Assembly (NCBI RefSeq): GCF_016907495.1
Contig: NZ_JAFBCC010000001.1
Location: forward strand, 2,356,001-2,420,000
DNA length: 64,000 bases
From: Arthrobacter tumbae
GTDB taxonomy: Bacteria; Actinomycetota; Actinomycetes; Actinomycetales; Micrococcaceae
Direction: 5' to 3'
The number at the start of each line of letters is the position of its first letter. The stretch's first letter is position 1. Below the pieces are notes generated by a model, which saw only the letters and a list, made by a program, of their open reading frames with translations, ran no database searches and was not told where the DNA came from. This document shows positions 1 through 8,651 of this stretch, piece after piece. A program made the position numbers and the translations under genes.

Positions 1-1
1 G

Positions 2-271
2 CCCACACGTATCAACGGACTCGATGAGGAAGCTCTATCCCAGCTTCTGGCGTATGAACGTGCGCATGGGGACAGGCTTGCCGTTGTGCAGGTCCTTGAG
101 CACAGGCTGGACGCACTGCGCAACGGCGCTGTACCAAGCGGACCGGAGAATCCTGACACTCCGGAGAGGACCAGCAGCAGGAGCGGTTCGCCCGTGAGTC
201 CGGAAACCTCAGGCCCGCCGGTGAACCCGCCGTCGCAGGGAGTGCCCACCAACCCGGCCCAGCCGCGCTGA
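2..271 (+). CDS. C-terminal part of a small hypothetical protein (5' end outside window)
   Basis: The frame is open from the first bases of the window to the TGA at 271, so the gene begins upstream; a GTG at 86 is in frame, but the residues before it (INGLDEEALSQLLAYERAHG) are clearly protein-like and continue the same helix pattern. The motif 'LLxYERAHGDR..V.QVLEHRLDxL..GA' is common at the end of small actinobacterial proteins of unknown function (I associate it with the DUF8129-type tail, from memory). It is followed by a Pro/Ser/Gly-rich disordered tail of about 45 residues. No enzymatic motif is visible. It sits 18 bp ahead of another small acidic protein and may share its transcript. 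Confidence 0.6.
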   Translation, partial: PTRINGLDEEALSQLLAYERAHGDRLAVVQVLEHRLDALRNGAVPSGPENPDTPERTSSRSGSPVSPETSGPPVNPPSQGVPTNPAQPR

Positions 272-289
272 TTTCAAGGAGTTGATTCC

Positions 290-517
290 ATGACCGCTGA
301 CGCCAGCTCCGAACCGATAAGGTCCGATCCTGCCGAGACGCAGGAAGAGACCGTCGAAGCGGTTGCAGAGGACGTCCGCTCCGAAATCCGGCTCGGTCAT
401 GTGGAGGATGACGTGACCCATGTGCTGGAGGAAAGGCTGGACGAGGCCGGAGTGCACCTGCGGCCGGAGAAGGTCGATGATCTCGCCGAAGACATCGAGA
501 ATGATGCCTCCACGTAG
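290..517 (+). CDS. small acidic hypothetical protein, 75 aa
   Basis: Starts at ATG 290 with a GGAGTTG-type Shine-Dalgarno about 8 bases upstream, 18 bp after the previous gene. The protein is strongly acidic (Glu/Asp dominate), has no Cys, no hydrophobic segment and no signal peptide, so it should be a soluble cytoplasmic protein. The middle, roughly residues 25-70, has a helical amphipathic look (VEDDVTHVLEERLDEAGV). I do not recognise a named family. Codon usage matches its neighbours and the ribosome site is good, so I treat it as a real gene of unknown function. Confidence 0.55.
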   Translation: MTADASSEPIRSDPAETQEETVEAVAEDVRSEIRLGHVEDDVTHVLEERLDEAGVHLRPEKVDDLAEDIENDAST

Positions 518-590
518 CTGCACGACTGAAGAGCTCAATGACGGCGGTTGATCGATGGGTGCCTCACCAGCGGCTATGATCCAACGTGTA

Positions 591-606
591 TGTATGTTAG
601 GTCACA
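591..606 (+). promoter_or_regulatory. CRP/GlxR-like cAMP receptor site upstream of cstA
   Basis: The 16-mer TGTATGTTAGGTCACA fits the TGTGA-N6-TCACA pattern with a perfect right half, the central TA typical of GlxR sites and two mismatches in the left half. A good -10 (TATGAT, 575-580) lies just upstream, so the site would cover about +4 to +20, a repressing position if that -10 is used. cstA is a known CRP/GlxR target in other bacteria. Confidence 0.4.
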
Positions 607-636
607 ACCGCTGGGGGACCCTCAGATCGGAGCGTT

Positions 637-2340
637 ATGAATTCCGTCGTGCTTGCGCTGGTTGGCGTCACCATGATGATCCTCGGGTACTTCCTGTACT
701 CGCGGTTCCTAGGCCGCCGCATTTATAAGCTGCAGGAGTCTTTCGTGACTCCTGCCCATGAGCTGAACGACGGGGTTGATTACGTACCCACGAACAAATT
801 CGTTCTCTGGGGTCACCACTTCACCTCGGTGGCCGGAGCGGCGCCCATCGTAGGCCCCGCCATCGCCGTGATCTGGGGGTGGCTGCCCGCCTTCCTCTGG
901 GTGACTATAGGCACGGTCTTCTTCGCCGGCGCCCATGATCTCGGTTCGCTGTGGGCCTCCGCGCGACACAAGGGCAAGTCCATCGGTTCGCTCTCCGGAC
1001 AGTACATCGGACCGCGCGGGCGCAACCTGTTCCTCGTGATCATCTTCCTGGTTCTGCTCATGGTCAACGCCGCGTTCGCTGTGGTGATCTCCGGCCTGCT
1101 CACCAGCACCCCTACCGCTGTCATACCCACCTGGGGCGCGATCGTCGTGGCCCTCTTCATCGGCCAGGCCATCTACCGCTACAAGTGGAACCTTCCGACG
1201 GTCTCCGTGATCGGCGTCGTCGCCCTCTACGCGCTGATCCTGGTCGGGGACCGGTTCCCGGTTATCCTGCCGGAGACAATCCTTGGACTCTCCGCCAACT
1301 CCTTCTGGATTGTGGTCCTGTTCCTTTACGCCGGAGTGGCCTCGGTCCTTCCCGTATGGATGCTCCTGCAGCCGCGTGATTACATCAACGGTCTTCAACT
1401 GTTCATCGCTCTGGGCATCCTCTACGGGGCAGTCATCATCTCCTCCCCGTCACTGGTGGCTCCCGCGTTCAACGATGCTGTGCCTGAGGGCACGCCGGGT
1501 ATCGTCCCGCTCTTGTTCGTCACTATTGCCTGTGGTGCGATTTCCGGATTCCACGGAATTGTCTCCTCGGGTACGTCCTCCAAGCAGCTGGACAAGGAGA
1601 CTGACGCACGCTTCGTGGGCTACTTCGGTGCGGTGGGCGAAGGCCTGCTGGCACTGGGTGCGATCATTGCAACGACGGCGGGTTTCCGTACCATCGCCGA
1701 GTGGGAACAGGTCTACAGTGCCTTCGGTCAGGGCGGCGTGGGCGCTTTCGTCGAGGGCGGCGGAGCGATCGTCAACAGCGGCCTCGGCATCCCCGCCGGT
1801 CTCAGCGCCACCATACTTGCAACCATGGCCGTCCTCTTCGCGGCCACCACCATGGACACCGGTATTCGATTGCAGCGCTTCGTGGTTCAGGAAGCGGCGA
1901 GCATCATCGGCGTCAACCTCAATAAGATGGTGGCCACGGTGATCGTCCTTGCCATTGCGATGGGCCTGACCTTCGGTGCCGGCGCGGACGGTGCAGGCGG
2001 CATGCTGATCTGGCCGCTGTTCGGCACCACCAACCAGTTGCTGGCCGGTCTCACGTTGTCCATGGTTGCTGTTATTCTCCTGCGCAAGGGCCGCCCTGTA
2101 ACCCCCATCCTCGTGCCGCTTGTGTTCCTGCTGGTGATGTCCGTCTACGCGCTCATCGTACAAATGGGACAGTTCTACGCGGCGGAGAATTGGCTGCTCC
2201 TCGGCCTTGACGTCATCATTCTGGTTGCGGCGGTCTGGGTGATTTTCGAGTCTGCGATCGCGATGTCGCGGGCAAAGAAGAACCCGCCGGAGCTCGAGGA
2301 TGACGAGCGCCGGCGTACCAGCGCCCGTACGCGCTCCTGA
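637..2340 (+). CDS. cstA: carbon starvation protein CstA family peptide/pyruvate transporter
   Basis: A 567-residue polytopic inner-membrane protein with about 14-16 hydrophobic segments. The N-terminal block (residues ~1-110) carries family hallmarks: YSRFLGRRIY, VPTNKFVLWGHHFTSVAGAAPIVGPAIAVIWGW and the charged FAGAHDLGSLWASARHKGKSIG loop; the conserved GFHGIVSSGTSSKQ stretch lies near residue 305 and a TTMDTGIRLQRFVVQE stretch near 405. CstA/BtsT proteins import peptides or pyruvate during carbon limitation. It is shorter than E. coli CstA (about 700 aa), as in other actinobacterial members. ATG 637 is preceded by GGAG. It leads an operon with two genes that follow at +2 bp and with a 10-bp overlap. 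Confidence 0.92.
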   Translation: MNSVVLALVGVTMMILGYFLYSRFLGRRIYKLQESFVTPAHELNDGVDYVPTNKFVLWGHHFTSVAGAAPIVGPAIAVIWGWLPAFLWVTIGTVFFAGAHDLGSLWASARHKGKSIGSLSGQYIGPRGRNLFLVIIFLVLLMVNAAFAVVISGLLTSTPTAVIPTWGAIVVALFIGQAIYRYKWNLPTVSVIGVVALYALILVGDRFPVILPETILGLSANSFWIVVLFLYAGVASVLPVWMLLQPRDYINGLQLFIALGILYGAVIISSPSLVAPAFNDAVPEGTPGIVPLLFVTIACGAISGFHGIVSSGTSSKQLDKETDARFVGYFGAVGEGLLALGAIIATTAGFRTIAEWEQVYSAFGQGGVGAFVEGGGAIVNSGLGIPAGLSATILATMAVLFAATTMDTGIRLQRFVVQEAASIIGVNLNKMVATVIVLAIAMGLTFGAGADGAGGMLIWPLFGTTNQLLAGLTLSMVAVILLRKGRPVTPILVPLVFLLVMSVYALIVQMGQFYAAENWLLLGLDVIILVAAVWVIFESAIAMSRAKKNPPELEDDERRRTSARTRS

Positions 2341-2342
2341 CA

Positions 2343-2627
2343 GTGGCCCCCCGCACGCTCCTGCGCCGCCTGCACAACACGTGGGGTCAGGTGGGCGCAG
2401 GACTGCTTGAGTTCTATTCGGCGCCATACCGGCGCACCTTTGCCCGCGCGCAGCGGGACGAGGAGGACCTCTTCATGATGCTGGTCCTCTCGGAGGCGCT
2501 GGGTGTTCCCAACCCGGCGAGCTACTACACAGTGGAGCTGCTGCCCGTGGTCTATGACCGGTTCCACGACTGGCATCGAAGGATGGGTCTCGAACGTTCG
2601 CCCTTGGACAACATCTCGTGCTGTTAG
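2343..2627 (+). CDS. cory-CC-star family small protein
   Basis: A 94-residue protein from a GTG two bases after the cstA stop, ending in ...NISCC-stop and overlapping the ATPase gene by 10 bp, so all three are probably translated together. The [31 protein letters not shown] core and the terminal Cys-Cys are what I recognise as the cory-CC-star family, which is typically encoded beside ArsA/GET3-like ATPases; its biochemical role is unknown. There is no signal peptide; a short hydrophobic stretch ([13 protein letters not shown]) is too weak for a confident membrane anchor. The terminal Cys pair resembles the ...RCC end of YbdD/YjiX, the small partner of CstA/BtsT in enterobacteria, which suggests an analogous role (inference). 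Confidence 0.75.
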   Translation: MAPRTLLRRLHNTWGQVGAGLLEFYSAPYRRTFARAQRDEEDLFMMLVLSEALGVPNPASYYTVELLPVVYDRFHDWHRRMGLERSPLDNISCC

Positions 2628-3631
2628 ACCTAGCTGCTGCCCGCAGGGTGCTCTTCGTGGGAGGGAAGGGCGGAGTCGGCAAGACGGCCGTGGCCTCAGC
2701 TACTGCCCTGGCGCAGGCGCGGGCGGGGCAGCGGGTGCTGGTGGTCTCCACGGATCCCGCGCACAATCTCGGCCACGTGTGGGAGCGCACCGTAGGGGAC
2801 CGTATCACTCCGCTCGCCCAGGGCCTGGACGGGATCGAGGTGGACCCGCTCGCCACCACGGAGGCTCACCTCGCGGCCGTCGGTGCAACCATTCGCCGGC
2901 TCATGCCCGAGCATCTGGCCGGGGAGGTTGACAAGCACATGCGGCTCGCGCGGGACTCCCCGGGTGCCCACGAGTCAGCGGTACTGGAGCGCATCGCGGA
3001 GCTGGTGGAGCTGGGGCTGCGCGAGTATGACCTCGTCGTGTTTGACACAGCACCGTCAGGACACACTGCCCGCCTGATGGCGCTGCCCGAAATCATGTCC
3101 GCCTGGACCGAAGGATTATTGCGTCGCCGTGGGCGGTCCGAGAGCTTCGGTGCTGCCCTCCGCGGCCTCAAGGACGAGGGTACAGCCGAGGACATCGTGG
3201 GCACCGAGCGCTCCCGGGATCCGGCCGAGGAGCGCGATCTGGAGATCCGCCGCGTTCTGTTGCGCCGCCGCGAGCGTTTCGAGTCCCTGCGGTCGGTACT
3301 CGTCGACGAGCAGCGCTGCGCGTTCGTGATTGTCCTCGCCGCCGAACGGCTGCCCGTCCTTGAGACTGTGGAGTTGCACGAGCAACTGATCAGCGCGGGC
3401 GTTCATGTTGGCGCGCTGGTGGTCAACAAGCGATCGCCCGCCAACGCCGGCGGCTTCCTTGCCGAGCGGCGCAGGCTCGAAGATGTGCACCTGAGCACCC
3501 TGCGCGGGTCATTGCCGGACGTCCCGCTGCTGCAGGTGCCGCTGTTACCCGGTGACGTTGTGGGAGAGGATGCGCTCGGTCGGTTCGGTGCGGCGCTTGC
3601 CCGCGCGGATGTGGGCACCACCCCATCCTGA
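2618..3631 (+). CDS. ArsA/TRC40/GET3-family ATPase
   Basis: A 337-residue deviant-Walker (SIMIBI class) ATPase. Residues 16-23 are the GKGGVGKT P-loop, followed by [10 protein letters not shown] (switch I region, ~45-54) and [16 protein letters not shown] (~142-157, switch II / A-loop region). One ATPase domain only, as in GET3, not the duplicated ArsA of arsenite pumps; no arsenite-binding Cys triad or ars genes are nearby. GET3-type proteins dimerise and hand membrane proteins or other clients to the membrane. Its overlap with the cory-CC-star gene and its place behind cstA suggest it serves the transporter or its small partner. GTG start at 2618 lies inside the upstream gene. Confidence 0.85.
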   Translation: MLLDLAAARRVLFVGGKGGVGKTAVASATALAQARAGQRVLVVSTDPAHNLGHVWERTVGDRITPLAQGLDGIEVDPLATTEAHLAAVGATIRRLMPEHLAGEVDKHMRLARDSPGAHESAVLERIAELVELGLREYDLVVFDTAPSGHTARLMALPEIMSAWTEGLLRRRGRSESFGAALRGLKDEGTAEDIVGTERSRDPAEERDLEIRRVLLRRRERFESLRSVLVDEQRCAFVIVLAAERLPVLETVELHEQLISAGVHVGALVVNKRSPANAGGFLAERRRLEDVHLSTLRGSLPDVPLLQVPLLPGDVVGEDALGRFGAALARADVGTTPS

Positions 3632-3774
3632 TCCTGCTTCCCTGGGATCGTGGGCGTCAGCCTTCTTCTTCGTCCCGGCATGATTCAAAAGCGTTTTGTC
3701 CGGGGCCGTGTGAACCGGCGTCGGGATGGGTACTTCCCTGGCACCAAGCAACGGCTGCGAGACGAAGGAGCGCA

Positions 3775-5193
3775 ATGACGAGCGATCCCCAGACCATGAT
3801 GCGCGGCAGCGCCGCCGCCCAGGATTCCATCCTGACCATCTGTGACCCACGCGACGGCAGCGAAGTGGGAACCCTCGAAAGCGCCGGGCGTGAACAGGTT
3901 GCGCTCGCCGTCCAGCTCGCCAGGGCCGTGTCTCCGGAGTGGGCCGCGACGGCGCCCGCCGAGCGGGCAACCATGGTCCGGGCCGCAGCAGGTGCGCTGC
4001 GTGCGGGGGCGGATCGGTTGGCAGACCTGAACAGCAGGGAAACCGGACGGCCGCGCGGGGAAGCACATGCGGGCATCGAGGCGGGAGCATCGACCCTTGA
4101 GCAGTACGCCGAGCTGGGGCCGCTGCATCGAGGACACAGCCTGCGCGGGTCAGCACTCGCCTCTGATTACACCGTCACCGAGCCTCGCGGCGTGGCGGTG
4201 CTGCTCACTCCCTGGAATGATCCGGTTGCCGTTGCTGCCGGACTGCTCGGTGCAGCCCTGGTCACCGGGAACACCGTCCTCCACAAGCCCAGCGAACGTT
4301 GCCCGCATCTGGGCCAACTGCTCGGTGAGCTTCTGTCACCCTGCTTTCCCGCTGGCGTACTGACCACCCTGACCGGAGGGCCGGACGTCGGATCGATGCT
4401 TACCTCGGAGGACGGCGTTGACGTCTACGCCCACGTTGGCTCCAGCGCTACCGGCGCCCGGATTGCGCGTGCTGCGGTGCTCACCGGCGCACACGTGCTC
4501 CGTGAAAACGGCGGCAATGACCCGCTGCTGATTGACGACGACGTGGATCCGGCCTGGGCAGCGGAGCAAGCCGCTATCGGCGCGTTCAGTAACAGCGGAC
4601 AGATCTGCACGGCCGTCGAGCGCATCTACGTTGTGGACGCGATCGCAGACGATTTCTGTGCCGCGCTGATCACTGAAGCACGAAGGCGCAACGAGTCCGG
4701 AACCATTGCACCGCTCGTTGACCGCCGCCTGCGCGATGCTGTTCACACACAGGTGCAGGCAGCAGTCGATGAAGGAGCCGAAACGGCGGAAGGCGGCGCG
4801 ATCCCGGATGGACCCGGAACCCACTACCCGGCGACGGTCCTGCTGAACTGCAGTGACCGGATGGACGTCATGACGGAGGAGACCTTCGGTCCCGTGGCTC
4901 CCGTTGTGCGCGTGGGAAGCTTCGACGAGGGACTTAATCTCGCCGCTGCCGGGAGGTATGGCCTGGCGGCGAATGTCCTGACCGCCCGTATCGCCCACGC
5001 GCAGAAGGCCGTTGCTGCGTTTCCAGTCGGAACGGTCAAGGTCAATGCAGTCTTCGGCGGCGCTCCGGGCGGTTCGGCACAGCCGCGCGGTGAGAGCGGC
5101 CAGGGCTTCGGCTATGGGCCGGAACTGCTCGACGAGTTCTCCACGGTGAAGGTAGTGCACATCGAGGCGCCCGGAAAGTCAGCCCGATCATGA
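3775..5193 (+). CDS. NAD(P)-dependent aldehyde dehydrogenase family protein
   Basis: 472 residues with the full ALDH catalytic set: PWNDP with Asn148, the general base Glu244 in RENGGND, and nucleophile Cys278 in SNSGQICTA; the late EETFGP motif is also present (~368-373). It oxidises an aldehyde to an acid with NAD(P); substrate cannot be read from sequence. ATG 3775 is preceded by GAAGGAG at ideal spacing. Its stop overlaps the start of hldE by 4 bp (ATGA), and hldE overlaps the glycosyltransferase in the same way, so it is the first gene of a three-gene coupled operon. Why an ALDH sits with heptose genes is unclear. Confidence 0.88.
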   Translation: MTSDPQTMMRGSAAAQDSILTICDPRDGSEVGTLESAGREQVALAVQLARAVSPEWAATAPAERATMVRAAAGALRAGADRLADLNSRETGRPRGEAHAGIEAGASTLEQYAELGPLHRGHSLRGSALASDYTVTEPRGVAVLLTPWNDPVAVAAGLLGAALVTGNTVLHKPSERCPHLGQLLGELLSPCFPAGVLTTLTGGPDVGSMLTSEDGVDVYAHVGSSATGARIARAAVLTGAHVLRENGGNDPLLIDDDVDPAWAAEQAAIGAFSNSGQICTAVERIYVVDAIADDFCAALITEARRRNESGTIAPLVDRRLRDAVHTQVQAAVDEGAETAEGGAIPDGPGTHYPATVLLNCSDRMDVMTEETFGPVAPVVRVGSFDEGLNLAAAGRYGLAANVLTARIAHAQKAVAAFPVGTVKVNAVFGGAPGGSAQPRGESGQGFGYGPELLDEFSTVKVVHIEAPGKSARS

Positions 5194-6683
5194 CGGCACT
5201 GCCGGAGACCCGCGGCCTTACCGAGTGGGTGCCTCTCGAGCTTGCCCGTGTGGCACCTGTCGTGACCGTGGTCGGTGACGTGATCCTGGACGGCTGGTGG
5301 ACGGGCACCATTGAGCGGTTTTGCCGTGAGGCTCCCGCACCCGTGGTCGACGTGCAGCGCCGCGACTACGCTCCTGGCGGCGCAGCCAACACAGCCATGA
5401 ACCTTGCTGCTCTCGGCGCCAGTGTGCGTCTGGTCGGCCTGGTGGGAACCGACGACGCCGGAGCCCGCCTGCGCGCGCTGCTGGAGGACGCGGGGGTGGA
5501 CACCTCCGGACTGATCGCAGTGCCCGGCGTTCACACGACCACCAAGAACCGCATTATCGGTGGTGACCAGGTGATGCTGCGGCTTGACGAACAGGACGGC
5601 GAACCGCCCGGGGATTCCGTGGCAGCGCTGGCAGCGGCGGTTCCCACCGCGCTGCAGGGGAGTGCCGCCGTCGTCGTCTGTGATTATGGCTCCGGAGCGC
5701 TGGGCGCAGCTGTGCAGGGGGCGCTGCGGGAGCACATCGGCGGCGCGCTCGCCGTGGTGGATGCGCATGACCCGCGGCCCTGGGCGGACCTGTCGCCGGC
5801 CATCGTAACGCCGAACGCACAGGAGGCGGCGCGGCTGCTGGGCACCACCTTCCCGTCCACCGCTGCGGAAGAACGGGTGGCACTGGTCACCGAACGCCGG
5901 GAAGAGTTGTTCGCGGCGACGGGGGCGGGCGCCGTCGTTGTAACGCTGGACCGGGACGGCACGGTGCTGCTGTCTGCGGAAGGTCAGGCGCACCGGACGT
6001 GGGCGCGGCCAGCCTCGGAGAAACAGGCCTCCGGTGCGGGAGATACGTTCGTTGCCTGCCTGACGGCGGCGCGGGCAGCGGGAATGCCGATGACCGCAGC
6101 GCTGGATTTGGCGCAGGCTGCGGCAGACGTTGTGGTGGGAAGGGCCGGCACATCGGTGTGCTCAACCGCCGATCTTGCGCAGTACCTGGGCGGTCTGTCC
6201 TCGGCAACCCTGCCGCTTGATGAACTGCTGCGGCGGGCGGAGGCAGAGCGGGAACAGGGCCGGCGGATTGTGTTGACGAATGGATGTTTCGACGTGCTGC
6301 ACCGTGGCCACACGCGTTATCTGACGCAGGCCAAGCAGTTGGGGGACGTGCTGGTGGTGGCCCTCAACGATGACGACTCGGTGCGACGTCTGAAGGGACC
6401 GGACCGGCCCATCAATTCCCTGGCTGACCGCGCGGGGGTCATTGCGGCGCTCAGCTGTGTCGACTATGTGACCGCTTTCGATACCGACACCCCGGTGCCG
6501 CTCATTGAGGTGCTGCGGCCGGACATCTATGCGAAGGGCGGGGACTATTCGTCCCAGATGCTGGAGGAGGCGCCGGTGGTGGAGCGCTGCGGAGGCGTGG
6601 TGCGCATTCTCGACTACGTTCCCGAGCGTTCGACGACGGCGATGGTTGAGAAGATCCGCACCACTCCTACTGCTGCACCATGA
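5190..6683 (+). CDS. hldE: bifunctional heptose 7-phosphate kinase / heptose 1-phosphate adenylyltransferase
   Basis: 497 residues in two fused domains. Residues ~20-335 are a PfkB/ribokinase fold with GGAANTAMNLAALGA (~63-77) and the second signature SGAGDTF with catalytic Asp285. Residues ~358-490 are a cytidylyltransferase-like domain with TNGCFDVLHRGH (HxGH at 371-374). This matches HldE/RfaE, which phosphorylates D-glycero-D-manno-heptose 7-phosphate and then makes the ADP-heptose precursor. The sedoheptulose isomerase GmhA, phosphatase GmhB and epimerase HldD are not in the window. In a Gram-positive without LPS the product probably feeds a glycan or glycoconjugate through the adjacent glycosyltransferase. 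Coupled to both neighbours by ATGA overlaps. Confidence 0.9.
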   Translation: MTALPETRGLTEWVPLELARVAPVVTVVGDVILDGWWTGTIERFCREAPAPVVDVQRRDYAPGGAANTAMNLAALGASVRLVGLVGTDDAGARLRALLEDAGVDTSGLIAVPGVHTTTKNRIIGGDQVMLRLDEQDGEPPGDSVAALAAAVPTALQGSAAVVVCDYGSGALGAAVQGALREHIGGALAVVDAHDPRPWADLSPAIVTPNAQEAARLLGTTFPSTAAEERVALVTERREELFAATGAGAVVVTLDRDGTVLLSAEGQAHRTWARPASEKQASGAGDTFVACLTAARAAGMPMTAALDLAQAAADVVVGRAGTSVCSTADLAQYLGGLSSATLPLDELLRRAEAEREQGRRIVLTNGCFDVLHRGHTRYLTQAKQLGDVLVVALNDDDSVRRLKGPDRPINSLADRAGVIAALSCVDYVTAFDTDTPVPLIEVLRPDIYAKGGDYSSQMLEEAPVVERCGGVVRILDYVPERSTTAMVEKIRTTPTAAP

Positions 6684-7546
6684 GCCGCCGCTGGTCGGGG
6701 GAGTGGGGGCGGCCGGCTCCTTCCGTGGATCCCGAGCTGGACGTGTTGATTCCGTCCTACGGGCGGGCGCCCGAGCTGGCCGCCACGCTTTCGGGGCTGG
6801 CGGCACAGGATGGCCCCGTTTTCTCGGTGATCCTGAGCGACCAGAGCGACGGCGAACCGGTGTGGGAGGATCCCACGGTGGCCGCGATGGTGCGGGTTCT
6901 TCGCGCGCAGGGGCGGTCGGTCGCACTCGATCGGAATCTGCCTCGACGCGGGGTGGCGCAGCAGCGGCATATCCTGCTGGAGCGTTCGAGTGCGCCGCAG
7001 GTCCTGTTTCTCGATAACGACGTCTGGCTCGAACCCGGGATGATTGCCCGTATGCACGCCGCGCTGAAGGAAGCGAACTGCGGCTTTGTGGGCGCCGCGG
7101 TGCAGGGGCTGTCCTTCCTGGACGACTATCGGGAACACGAGCGTGAACCGCTTGAGCTGTGGGAGCGCGGTGTCCGCCCGGAGCGGGTGCGGCGGGATGA
7201 CCCGTCCTTCAGCCGGTGGGCGCTGCACAATGCCGCCAATCTCACCCACGCTGCAGCGGAGCTGAACCTCGCACCGGAGGACTGGCGGCTGTACAAGGTG
7301 GCCTGGGTAGGAGGATGTGTCCTCTTCAACCGGAAAGCACTGTTGGATTGCGGCGGATTCGAGTTTTGGGACCAGCTGCCGGCTGACCACGCAGGCGAGG
7401 ATGTTGCCGCGCAGTGGCGAGTCATGGAACGGTACGGCGGCGCAGGAATCCTGCCGTCGGGAGCAGTGCATCTGGAGTCGCCCACAACGGTGCCGGACCG
7501 CGAAACTGATGCCGCCGACGTCGTACTCGGTGTTGATGGGGTTTAG
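6680..7546 (+). CDS. family 2 glycosyltransferase
   Basis: 288 residues. The N-terminus has the GT-A nucleotide-binding pattern DVLIPSYGRAPELAATLSGL (~20-39), and FLDNDVWLEPGMI (~111-123) contains the DxD metal/sugar-nucleotide motif. VAWVGGCVLFNRKALLDCGGF (~210-230) and HAGEDVAAQWRVM (~237-249) correspond to the acceptor side and the ED catalytic region of inverting GT2 enzymes. No transmembrane segment. Its start overlaps hldE by ATGA, so a heptose nucleotide is a plausible donor (inference). Last gene of the ALDH-hldE-GT operon. Confidence 0.85.
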   Translation: MSRRWSGEWGRPAPSVDPELDVLIPSYGRAPELAATLSGLAAQDGPVFSVILSDQSDGEPVWEDPTVAAMVRVLRAQGRSVALDRNLPRRGVAQQRHILLERSSAPQVLFLDNDVWLEPGMIARMHAALKEANCGFVGAAVQGLSFLDDYREHEREPLELWERGVRPERVRRDDPSFSRWALHNAANLTHAAAELNLAPEDWRLYKVAWVGGCVLFNRKALLDCGGFEFWDQLPADHAGEDVAAQWRVMERYGGAGILPSGAVHLESPTTVPDRETDAADVVLGVDGV

Positions 7547-7609
7547 TTCTCGCCTACCTCTGACCGATCGCTGCTGTGTTTGAATTGCGGGATGGTTGCT
7601 ACGGGGGAA

Positions 7610-8644
7610 ATGGTGTCAGCGCCGAAGCTGGCCAGGGGTGACCGTGTGGCGGTCTTGTCGCCCTCGTTTGCGGCACCCGGCTTCGCGCCGGCCATTCATG
7701 AGCAGGCAATGAGCCGCTTAGCCGCTGCGACTGGGCTCATTCCCGTGGAGTTCCCCACAACTCGTTTGCTTGGGGCGACAGCTGAAGCTCGTGCTGCAGA
7801 CCTCAACGCGGCATTCGCCGATACCAGCATTCGTGCCGTTCTGTCGACGATCGGTGGTGACGACCAGATCACCGTCATCCCACTGCTGGATCCAGCTGTT
7901 GTGCGTGCTGATCCGAAGATTTTCCTTGGGTACAGCGACAATACGAACCTGCTCAATTGGTTATGGCATCAGGGCGTGGCCGGTTTCTACGGCGGGTCAA
8001 CTCAGGTACACCTTGGGCCGGGACCTTACATTGACGGAGCCCACCTTGCCTCTTTGAAGGCTGCCCTGATGACGGGCGAGGAGCTGGAGATCGTCGAGCC
8101 CGGTGAATCCGAGGACTTTGGACTTGATTGGCGAGACCCTGATGCCCTTGTGGAGTTCGGAGAGCGGGAGCCCACCGAATCTTGGACATGGGCTGGGTCC
8201 GAACGCTTGGTATCGGGGCGGACATGGGGTGGTTGCCTGGAGGTCATCGATCAGCTCGCCTTGGCTGATCGTCTACCGCGGGCCGCGGCTCTTCGCGGGT
8301 CGATACTGTTGCTGGAGACCAGCGAACTGATCCCTCCTGCTGATTGGGTGAAACGATGGGTTCGGGCACTTGGGGAACGCGGCATCCTCGAAGCAGTTGA
8401 AGGGGTTCTGCTTGCCAGGCCTCCCACGAGCGACTTCGGCGATCGCCCTGAGCGGGAGGAACGCGCCGGTCTACGGGCAGCACAGTATGACGCCGTCATC
8501 GAGCAGGTGAATTCATACAACCCTCGTGCGGTGGTCTGCGCCGGTGTTCCCTTCGGGCATACGCGACCACAGTGGATCCTGCCGTACGGCGGACGAATCA
8601 CGATGAACGGGACCACCCGCACAATCAGCGCCCTCTATCGATAG
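7610..8644 (+). CDS. S66 family serine peptidase / LD-carboxypeptidase-like (MccF type)
   Basis: From ATG 7610, about 344 residues. S66 hallmarks are present: nucleophile Ser in FLGYSDNT (~109), the LLLETSE stretch carrying the catalytic Glu, and VPFGHTRPQ near the C-terminus with the catalytic His. The long insert and LGYSDNTNLLNWLW pattern are closer to MccF-like members that cleave microcin C-type aminoacyl-nucleotides than to murein LdcA (inference). Start choice is uncertain: TTG 7580, ATG 7592, ATG 7610 and GTG 7613 are all in frame; the GGGGGA at 7603-7608 favours the last ones. It is followed after a few bases by a GNAT acetyltransferase, the other common detoxifier of microcin C. Confidence 0.82.
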   Translation: MVSAPKLARGDRVAVLSPSFAAPGFAPAIHEQAMSRLAAATGLIPVEFPTTRLLGATAEARAADLNAAFADTSIRAVLSTIGGDDQITVIPLLDPAVVRADPKIFLGYSDNTNLLNWLWHQGVAGFYGGSTQVHLGPGPYIDGAHLASLKAALMTGEELEIVEPGESEDFGLDWRDPDALVEFGEREPTESWTWAGSERLVSGRTWGGCLEVIDQLALADRLPRAAALRGSILLLETSELIPPADWVKRWVRALGERGILEAVEGVLLARPPTSDFGDRPEREERAGLRAAQYDAVIEQVNSYNPRAVVCAGVPFGHTRPQWILPYGGRITMNGTTRTISALYR

Positions 8645-8651
8645 GTTGAAG

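Noticed and set aside
2618..3631. Arsenite efflux ATPase (ArsA) of an ars operon
   Set aside because: Single ATPase domain and no arsB, arsC, arsD or arsR nearby; the cory-CC-star link fits better.
5190..6683. HldE as evidence for a Gram-negative host or foreign DNA
   Set aside because: Composition, start codons and neighbours are actinobacterial, and HldE-like genes occur in other actinobacteria.
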